Assembly: GCA_937897005.1 (NCBI GenBank)
Contig: CALCOQ010000255.1
Location: forward strand, 1-37,888
Origin: an uncultured euryarchaeote
GTDB taxonomy: Archaea; Thermoplasmatota; Poseidoniia; Poseidoniales; Poseidoniaceae
DNA: 37,888 nucleotides
Direction: 5' to 3'
Shown: in pieces, positions 31,632 to 37,888 of the stretch
Layout of the letters: every line of letters begins with the position of its first letter
Position numbering within the stretch: the stretch's first letter is position 1
Translations under genes and position numbers: made by a program
The notes under the pieces: generated by a model
The model's input: the letters and a program-made list of their open reading frames with translations, nothing else
Told to the model about the DNA's origin: nothing
Database searches by the model: none

Positions 31632-32678
31632 TCAAACCATGTTCAATGGGAGATTGAGTTGCACTTTGTGCAACCATCCAAATGGGTCTTGAGCCAACTC
31701 GGTCTGTACTCCAGTCAAAGCATTATACAGTTCTCTTGTTATCGGAGCCACATTACCATCCATGTAGACCTTCTTCTCCTCTTCATGGGTGATGGAACCT
31801 ATCGGGGAGATGACTGCTGCCGTCCCGCAGCAGAATGCCTCATCAGACTGCATGGCAAATTCCGCGCTGACCTTGGTCTCTGTTACTTCATATCCACGAT
31901 GTCTGGCCAATTGAATGATTGAATCGCGGGTGATTCCAGGCAGGATGGTTCCTGTCAACTCTGGAGTATACAGATGCTTGTCCTTGACACAGAAGAAATT
32001 GGCAGCACCAACCTCTTCAATATTCAAATGCTCAACAGCATCAAGATAGATGACCTCAGCATATCCATTCTTCTTTGCATTCTTGGAAGGCATCATCCCC
32101 GGAGCATAATTGCCTATTGCTTTGACACCGCCTGAGCCACCGGGGGCTGCTCTATGGAACTCATCAGAGATCACTAATTCAATGCTCGTCAATCCGCCCT
32201 TGAAATAGGGCCCAACAGGGGTCACGAATACGCAGAAGGTGTAGGAAGGTGATGGTGCAACACCCATTATCGGACCAGTCCCCCAAAGTACCGGTCGTAC
32301 ATACAATGCCCCTCTACCTGATGGTGGGATGAAATGAGAATTGGCCGCGACCACCTGTTCAACAGCATCGATGAACATTGATTCTGGGACTGGCGGCATT
32401 CCAAGACGTGCAGCTCCTCTCTGGAAACGACGGGCATTCTCATCCGGTCTGAACAGAACCACATTGTTCTGGACGGTGCGGTGTGCTTTCATCCCCTCGA
32501 ATATTCCCTGTCCATAATTGAGAACACCTGCTGCCGGATCAATCTCAAGATTACCATATCTTCTCATCTCACCAGGATGCCAAGGCTGTCCAAGTTCGCA
32601 TTCTGCGACATACATGTAATCGGTCTGAGTCAAAGAAAAAGTCAGTGAATCCCAATCGATGTCGGCCGCGCCTTCCAT
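31632..32678 (-). CDS. ilvE: Branched-chain amino acid aminotransferase
   Basis: A PLP-dependent class IV aminotransferase that interconverts leucine, isoleucine and valine with their 2-oxo acids. Diagnostic features: ALYVRPVLWGTGPIMGV, the PLP lysine Lys186 in GGSGGVKAIGNYAPG, YLDAVEHLNIEEVGAANFF, and TGTILPGITRDSIIQLA. The GGVKAIGNYAP form is typical of the plant/bacterial large-type BCAT rather than the short archaeal type. The 348-residue length fits. The ATG at 32678 has GGGGGAG six bases upstream; the frame is open to 32801, but those residues are outside the family. It diverges from DNA polymerase B. Confidence 0.93.
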   Translation of the reverse strand: MEGAADIDWDSLTFSLTQTDYMYVAECELGQPWHPGEMRRYGNLEIDPAAGVLNYGQGIFEGMKAHRTVQNNVVLFRPDENARRFQRGAARLGMPPVPESMFIDAVEQVVAANSHFIPPSGRGALYVRPVLWGTGPIMGVAPSPSYTFCVFVTPVGPYFKGGLTSIELVISDEFHRAAPGGSGGVKAIGNYAPGMMPSKNAKKNGYAEVIYLDAVEHLNIEEVGAANFFCVKDKHLYTPELTGTILPGITRDSIIQLARHRGYEVTETKVSAEFAMQSDEAFCCGTAAVISPIGSITHEEEKKVYMDGNVAPITRELYNALTGVQTELAQDPFGWLHKVQLNLPLNMV

Positions 32679-32833
32679 CCTGACTCCCCCTATGACGCAA
32701 CCGCCCAAAGGCCAACTGCGACTGTCCATGAGCCTCGGGCTTTCAATGCTTGCTTCTACTTCATCAGACCCCAATATTGAGCCTCGATTGCCAAGGTTCA
32801 TGTTTCATCGACACTCAACATCACTCGGTGGAC

Positions 32834-35473
32834 ATGGCTGATTGGAGCGGTGATATCGCAATTCTGAGTGTGCGATGGCCCGAACATCAGAATATTGATT
32901 CTCCAAGCACAGTAATAGAGATATGTGGCCGTTCCCGAAATGGGCTTTCAGTCATTGCATTTATCAGTGGCTTTACACCAAGTATCGAGATATCTATACC
33001 AGGAATCTGCAAGAACGCGAATGATCTGCCCAACGATATTGAACACCGTCTTGAATCAGTGAAGAACATGGATGGTGTTGTCGTTGTGCAAGAGCCCGTC
33101 ATCAAATGGACCGACCTTGGAGAAAAGAAACATTGGCGGATTGCGATTGAACAACCATCCATGGTTTATAGATTGAGAAAGAAATTGAAAGAACGATGGA
33201 CTTTGAGCAGTGCTGACATCCCATTCGGAAATCGATTGTTTCTCGATATGGACATTGGGCCTCACATTCACATCTCAGGTGAATTGCTGCATTCTGTAGA
33301 ACAACCTGGAGATGCAGATGCCATCAGAAAAAGAGGAGGAACGGGCGTATACCCTGTTGATATCATCATCTCAACCGATAAGAATGGAATCACCACCATC
33401 GAACCCTTCCAGGCTCCATGGGTGCTGTTCTCATTCGACCTTGAGACAAGTATCGAGAACGATTCCATCCTCTGTGCAGCTGCTACTCTGGAAACATTGG
33501 CCCCGGATATGGATGAACCGGTGCAAGAGGTCCACACATTCGTTGGTGAAGAAGAATCGATAATGCGTGAATTGACACAACTGGTCCGAGACCGCGACCC
33601 AGATATCATCACCGGATACAATATCGATAATTTCGACCTTCCTCGAATCAACAACAGGATGGATGCACACTGTCGTGCAAAAGATATTGAGAAGAAAATG
33701 AAGTTATTTGGGTGGGGGAGAGTACCCGCGAATTCAGAAGAATGCAATCGTAATAGACAGGGGCTCTTGCCAAAACGCGCATCGACTCGAGCCTGGACCC
33801 TCGGGGGCAGGGTGGTGATGGATGCATGGTGGCAGGCGCGCAGTGTCCTACGTCCGCGCCGTGAAACGCTGAAATTCGTCTCAGAACTATTGTTTCCTGA
33901 TGATGAAGAATTGCGTAAAATGGATGTTGACGCTTCAAAGATGGACGAAGAATGGGCTGCAAGACCTGAAGTGGTTCTTGAGTACTGTGCTCGAGACTCG
34001 ACTTTACCACTACAGATACTGCGCAAGATCCAAGCGACCAGACGTAAGGAAGCAATCGCCGCTGTGGCCAAGGTGCCATTCGAAACTGCTGCCAATGGCA
34101 CTACCAGTCAATTGCTTGACAGTCTGGTCATCAGATTGGCTGAAACAAGAAACGTCGCTGTACCGATGACCGGAAGTGCTGCAAAGAAAGAAGGTCAAAT
34201 CACTGGAGGATACGTCCATGATGTGGAGGCTGGAATGCATCCATGGATCGCAGTGCTTGATTTCAAATCGATGTATCCCTCGATAATGATAGGCAACAAT
34301 ATCTGTCACACGACCAGAATTGATCCATCTCACCCCATACAACCTGCTGAAGGTGAATTGGTGCACATATCTCCAACCGGAGCACGATTCCGCAACAAAG
34401 AGGAGAGAGAAGGATTGGTCCCTTTCCTCCTGCAGGACCTGATGTCACAAAGAGACCTGCACAAAACAGCGATGAAACAGGCAAATGCTGATGGTGATGC
34501 ATCGGGGTTTGCATTCCATGACCAGATGCAATATGCTGTCAAGATCATGATGAATTCTTTCTACGGGGTCTTCGCTTCTGGATTCTACAGGTTCACTCAC
34601 CGAGACCTAGGTTCATCGATCACAGCATGGGCGAGACGCAACATAAAGGGAATCATACAGCGGTTGGAAGATGAAGGACACCACGTGGTATATTCAGATA
34701 CTGACTCTATTTTCGTCAGAATTCCAGTAGATGCTGATAGCCCTACCGCGCCTCCTGAAAAGGGAAGTGAAGATGAAAAGAAATGGACGGCAGCAATGGA
34801 GGAGATGTTGCGCTTCGGTGAAGAAACTGCTGAACGTTTCAGTGAAGAATCTGCGGTACTTGAATTCGAGACCGGGCTTTCAGCATTCTTCTCACATGGA
34901 GCCAAGAAACGATACGTTGGGAGAGTGGTCTGGCCCAGTGATGACCTGATGATCAAAGGATATGAGACTCAAAGGACTGATTCCTTTGAAGTATTGACAA
35001 AAGGGATGCAGAGAATGTTTGAATTGGTTCTGGATGGAGACGAAAAGGCTGCAATAAAACTGGCAAGAGAACAGATTGAGAAAGTAAGGAATGCCGAGGT
35101 AGTAGCAGAAGAATTGGTCATCTCCAAGCTGTGCAAAGGAGAATTCAGAAAGGACGGGAGTATAGATTTCAGCAAACATTACGCTAACCCGAATGGACAG
35201 GCACAGGTTCAGGCTGCTGGCAAACGTATCGAAAGAAATCTTCCTTTCACGCCAGGGATGAAGATTGGATTCGTGGTCACGAATGCGAGAAAACGTCCTA
35301 TGGTGGTGGAACCTTGGAATGAAGCAGAAGAAGATGGAGGCATCGAAGAATATGATGCTGTATTCTATGCTGAAAGACTTGCAACCGCCTTCGGAAGAGT
35401 ATGCGAGGCCTTTGGATGGAGTGCTGATGAATTGATGAAAGGTAATCGTCAATCATCACTTTTCTCATTTTGA
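32834..35473 (+). CDS. DNA polymerase, family B
   Basis: A replicative or repair DNA polymerase of 879 residues. The 3'-5' exonuclease motifs are present: ExoI FSFDLETSIEND (Asp202, Glu204), ExoII GYNIDNFDLPRINN and ExoIII YCARDSTLPL. The polymerase motifs are A (DFKSMYPS, 476-483), B (KIMMNSFYG, 570-578) and C (YSDTDSIF, catalytic Asp622 and Asp624). KKRYVG follows motif C. All catalytic residues are intact, so both activities are expected. Archaea of this lineage usually also have polymerase D. The ATG at 32834 has GGTGG upstream. It shares a divergent region of about 155 bases with the aminotransferase gene. Confidence 0.96.
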   Translation: MADWSGDIAILSVRWPEHQNIDSPSTVIEICGRSRNGLSVIAFISGFTPSIEISIPGICKNANDLPNDIEHRLESVKNMDGVVVVQEPVIKWTDLGEKKHWRIAIEQPSMVYRLRKKLKERWTLSSADIPFGNRLFLDMDIGPHIHISGELLHSVEQPGDADAIRKRGGTGVYPVDIIISTDKNGITTIEPFQAPWVLFSFDLETSIENDSILCAAATLETLAPDMDEPVQEVHTFVGEEESIMRELTQLVRDRDPDIITGYNIDNFDLPRINNRMDAHCRAKDIEKKMKLFGWGRVPANSEECNRNRQGLLPKRASTRAWTLGGRVVMDAWWQARSVLRPRRETLKFVSELLFPDDEELRKMDVDASKMDEEWAARPEVVLEYCARDSTLPLQILRKIQATRRKEAIAAVAKVPFETAANGTTSQLLDSLVIRLAETRNVAVPMTGSAAKKEGQITGGYVHDVEAGMHPWIAVLDFKSMYPSIMIGNNICHTTRIDPSHPIQPAEGELVHISPTGARFRNKEEREGLVPFLLQDLMSQRDLHKTAMKQANADGDASGFAFHDQMQYAVKIMMNSFYGVFASGFYRFTHRDLGSSITAWARRNIKGIIQRLEDEGHHVVYSDTDSIFVRIPVDADSPTAPPEKGSEDEKKWTAAMEEMLRFGEETAERFSEESAVLEFETGLSAFFSHGAKKRYVGRVVWPSDDLMIKGYETQRTDSFEVLTKGMQRMFELVLDGDEKAAIKLAREQIEKVRNAEVVAEELVISKLCKGEFRKDGSIDFSKHYANPNGQAQVQAAGKRIERNLPFTPGMKIGFVVTNARKRPMVVEPWNEAEEDGGIEEYDAVFYAERLATAFGRVCEAFGWSADELMKGNRQSSLFSF

Positions 35474-35516
35474 CAAGATTGTAAAGAACCAAAGCACTGC
35501 ACACTATCCGAAATAC

Positions 35517-37031
35517 ATGGTCGGTGAATTATCTCCTGATGGTCAGTTAATGTGGGATGGAAATCAATGGGTTCCAAATCAAGGCCCAGGAGTGCAGGAT
35601 GTGGCAAACATGGCCAACACACAGGTCGGGGTTACACAACAGCCAGCGATGGAGCAACCAGTGATGGGACAGCCAGCGTCAGGACAGCCAATGATGCAAC
35701 AAGGTGGAATCGATCCAATGACCGGTGGAATCGCTGGAGACCCTGCTGCAGGAATGTGGGCACCAGATGGTTCAGCAATGAGTGGAGGGGGCAAAGGCAA
35801 ATTGTTCGCCATAGCCTTGATTGGAATCGTTCTCACTTCAGGCGTTGGTTGGGGAACATATGAATTCGTGATCGACCCGATGCTCGATCCAGACCCTTAC
35901 AGCAGAGAGCAATTCGTTGAACACGCTCTTGCTCAACCAACGATGGAGGAAGTGATGGGGGGAGAAGTGAAGGCATGGTCATGTGAAGTGGATTTAAGCC
36001 TCTCAGAGGTTGAAGACGAACTCTTGGGCTCTTTCAGCGTTGATATGAAAACCAAATTGTATGCCAGTGAAACTGCAGCAAGAGCTGACCTCGATATGAC
36101 CATCAGAACTGAATCTCTTCCACTTCCCGTGAAGATGGATGTCTGGTTGAGTGAAAGTGAAATGGCTGTGAATATGATGGGGGAGGCGAGTGTTACAACA
36201 TTCAACTCATTGGGAGGTGAACCTGCGACACTACTGTTCGCAGATGATGAAGCGATGTTCGCTGAGACCATTCCATTCTGTTTCCTGAATCATGAAATCG
36301 CTGAGGCGGTCAGTGAAGATTCAGGCATTTCATTCTTCTCGGAAGCTGAACGTTTTCCTGACGAAGATGGGGAAAGGGCTGTAAGAGTCGATGTGGAATA
36401 CGAATTAGATGGAGAAGAACTTTCCATCTCGATGTATTTTGATGAAGATGACCAATTGATTGGTGGCAAAGCATCTAATTCCAGTGGAATGAGTCTGTTG
36501 ATGAAGTTGGATAACGGTGCAGTCTCTGAACCATCTTGGTTGTCTGGAGCAGATGACAGTCCGATGCCACTGGAACTGGAGGAAGGCATCTGGAGCAACT
36601 ACAGCCATCGTAACTATTCCGTGAAAACACAATACAATACAACATTCGAAATGACTGGGGTTGATATCGTACTCTATTCAGAAGTATATGATGAGGAAGA
36701 GATGGAAGATATTCTAGTGACAGACCACAACATCGGCTCCTTGACCAATATTTTAACCCAAAATGCCACACTACAGATCACTGACGAATATGGATCTTCA
36801 AATTGTACCTTCAATTATACGGACAACGAGCCGTTGAATCTGATTTCAACAGGAGATGAAATTGAAATGGATTGTGAAGGAGATGCCGAATTATATGAGC
36901 TTGAACTTGGCTTGTCTTCTGTACTTGGAATTGCACAGCCTATGGAGATGGAACTGTCGTGGATCTCCCCTGTGTTAACGCTCATCTCCGTTCTTGGAGC
37001 GGCCCTTGTATTGGTCAAAAGACATCACTGA
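35517..37031 (+). CDS. Membrane protein with cytoplasmic WDGNQW motif and secreted domain
   Basis: 504 residues, no recognised family. The cytoplasmic N-terminus begins GELSPDGQLMWDGNQWVPNQ, an aromatic motif like DUF2510-type WDG modules. A Gln/Pro/Met-rich linker and a membrane helix (about 96-117, LFAIALIGIVLTSGVGWG) follow. The extracytoplasmic region of about 360 residues is acidic and beta-rich (KTKLYASETAARADLDMTIR). A C-terminal helix (SPVLTLISVLGAALVLVKRH) ends the protein. The two-helix topology with an outside domain resembles the membrane protein at 23-24 kb. It lies 43 bases after DNA polymerase B but with no evident functional link. Confidence 0.8.
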   Translation: MVGELSPDGQLMWDGNQWVPNQGPGVQDVANMANTQVGVTQQPAMEQPVMGQPASGQPMMQQGGIDPMTGGIAGDPAAGMWAPDGSAMSGGGKGKLFAIALIGIVLTSGVGWGTYEFVIDPMLDPDPYSREQFVEHALAQPTMEEVMGGEVKAWSCEVDLSLSEVEDELLGSFSVDMKTKLYASETAARADLDMTIRTESLPLPVKMDVWLSESEMAVNMMGEASVTTFNSLGGEPATLLFADDEAMFAETIPFCFLNHEIAEAVSEDSGISFFSEAERFPDEDGERAVRVDVEYELDGEELSISMYFDEDDQLIGGKASNSSGMSLLMKLDNGAVSEPSWLSGADDSPMPLELEEGIWSNYSHRNYSVKTQYNTTFEMTGVDIVLYSEVYDEEEMEDILVTDHNIGSLTNILTQNATLQITDEYGSSNCTFNYTDNEPLNLISTGDEIEMDCEGDAELYELELGLSSVLGIAQPMEMELSWISPVLTLISVLGAALVLVKRHH

Positions 37032-37048
37032 TTCACTGATTCTTACTC

Positions 37049-37053
37049 TTTTT
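37049..37053 (+). terminator. Oligo-T run after the WDGNQW membrane protein
   Basis: TTTTT within CTCTTTTTAG, 18 bases after the stop codon, in a short gap before the next gene. Archaeal RNA polymerase commonly terminates at such T-runs; no hairpin precedes it. Confidence 0.3.
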
Positions 37054-37094
37054 AGCGAATCCTTGATGGCTGGCGGATTCCCGAGAAGATAGTG

Positions 37095-37888
37095 ATGAAG
37101 CCTGTTTCCAGCCTTGCTACGATTCTGCTGGCGCTGCTGTTCATCGCATCATCGATGGCTGGATGTATCTTTGAAAGTGATGATGCAGAGCCTGATTCCA
37201 ATCTTGAAGCAATATTTGATTGGACACCAAAAACGTCCATTCAAGCAACAACCACTCAGGTTTCCTTCAATGGTAATGCCTCAATTCCAAATGATGGTTC
37301 TCTAACATATAGGTGGGACTTCAATGGAGATGGAGATATCGATGCCTCTGGAGACAAAGTTTTGAACATCTATGCTAATCCTGGAACATTCGAAGTCATT
37401 CTGACGGTCACCGACGGATTCAGCGAACATAGCAAGAGTAAGGAAATCATCATCATTCCAAAAGATGCTGTGAAACCTGTTGCAAACAGCGGTTCCTTGA
37501 ATCCTGATTCCGATTGTGACGGTGATGAAGCGCCTTCTGGAACCGTCCAAGGCGACGAATTCTATTTGATATACATCTGTGAGCCGGACAAGGATGCTGG
37601 AGATCGAACGACCAGAGTGACCACAAGTGTGACTCTAGATGGAAGTGGGAGCGACCCCGGTAGCACCAATCATTACATCACCAGCTGGAGCTGGGATTTG
37701 AACATCGATTTTGACAGCGACGGAAATGGCGTTGAAGATGATGATGAAGATGAGACAGGAGATGTCGTTGAATTGTCTGACCTGCCGATTGGTGAATCGC
37801 ATATCTCACTCTTGGTGACCAACAATGAGGGGCACACCGATTCAATGAGTGCATGGGTATTCGTTCATTACAAGGGCGAGTGGGATGA
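37095..37888 (+). CDS. PKD-domain lipoprotein (partial, runs off the window end)
   Basis: The ATG at 37095 starts a lipoprotein signal (LATILLALLFIASSMAGC; lipobox MAGC, lipidated Cys24). A PKD domain follows (about residues 36-117, TYRWDFNGDGDIDASGD and TFEVILTVTDG). A second PKD-like module has a Cys pair (DSDCDGDE, IYICEPDKD) and WSWDLNIDFDSDGNGVEDDD, an Asp-rich likely calcium-binding loop. No stop codon occurs before the window end, so the gene continues. It resembles the partial PKD protein at the window start in domain type but not in detail. Confidence 0.85.
   Translation, partial: MKPVSSLATILLALLFIASSMAGCIFESDDAEPDSNLEAIFDWTPKTSIQATTTQVSFNGNASIPNDGSLTYRWDFNGDGDIDASGDKVLNIYANPGTFEVILTVTDGFSEHSKSKEIIIIPKDAVKPVANSGSLNPDSDCDGDEAPSGTVQGDEFYLIYICEPDKDAGDRTTRVTTSVTLDGSGSDPGSTNHYITSWSWDLNIDFDSDGNGVEDDDEDETGDVVELSDLPIGESHISLLVTNNEGHTDSMSAWVFVHYKGEWD

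Overview
The window looks like a chromosomal fragment of a marine euryarchaeon of the Marine Group II type (Candidatus Poseidoniales, relatives of Thermoplasmata). It carries archaeal or eukaryote-type information genes (ribosomal protein S8e, SRP19, Sec61-beta, family B DNA polymerase, a long-arm tRNA-Ser without an encoded CCA) next to bacterial-looking metabolism (an aa3-type cytochrome oxidase operon, fused RibD, a class IV aminotransferase). It also encodes several large secreted or membrane proteins with PKD domains or archaeal lipoboxes. The group assignment is inference from gene content; no 16S gene is present. Genes are tightly packed, with many 1-4 base overlaps, and no gap exceeds about 160 bases.

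Layout. 1-5.2 kb: end of a PKD-domain membrane protein, ribD (minus), a diacylglycerol-kinase-like lipid kinase (plus), and a lipoprotein with a basic cytoplasmic tail (minus). 5.3 kb: tRNA-Ser(UGA). 5.4-11.4 kb: a minus-strand aerobic respiration operon, transcribed in the order subunit II, subunit I (with an extra N-terminal extracytoplasmic domain), subunit III, subunit IV, SCO1/SenC copper chaperone. 11.5-12.4 kb: a DUF167 protein and a Toprim protein. 12.4-15.9 kb: an Lrp/AsnC regulator, a membrane-anchored unknown, and a Trm4/NSUN-type RNA m5C methyltransferase. 16-18.2 kb: a polytopic membrane protein and two small unknowns. 18.2-19.5 kb: Sec61-beta and an unknown coiled-coil protein. 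19.6-22.9 kb: a histone H1-like Lys/Ala-rich protein, a tiny Cys-rich protein, a XerC/D-type tyrosine recombinase, and a RimK-type ATP-grasp ligase fused to a TrkA-C-like domain. 23-27.3 kb: membrane proteins, including one with an N-terminal SAP domain followed directly by a small protein beginning with a ParB-like LGRGLDDLL motif. 27.3-31.6 kb: a PUA protein, an AhpD-like protein, a fumarylacetoacetase-family protein, S8e, SRP19, a Cas4-like nuclease with four transmembrane segments, and an ACT-domain protein. 31.6-37.9 kb: branched-chain aminotransferase, DNA polymerase B, a secreted-domain membrane protein, and the start of a PKD lipoprotein.

The strongest candidates for something undescribed are the membrane-embedded Cas4-like nuclease (30.0-31.2 kb) and the SAP membrane protein plus LGRGLDDLL pair (24.1-26.7 kb). 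The pair could form a membrane tether for DNA or for a ParA-type partner. The extra Cys-X-Cys-His domain on oxidase subunit I is a third. All functions are read from motifs by eye; no database search was run.
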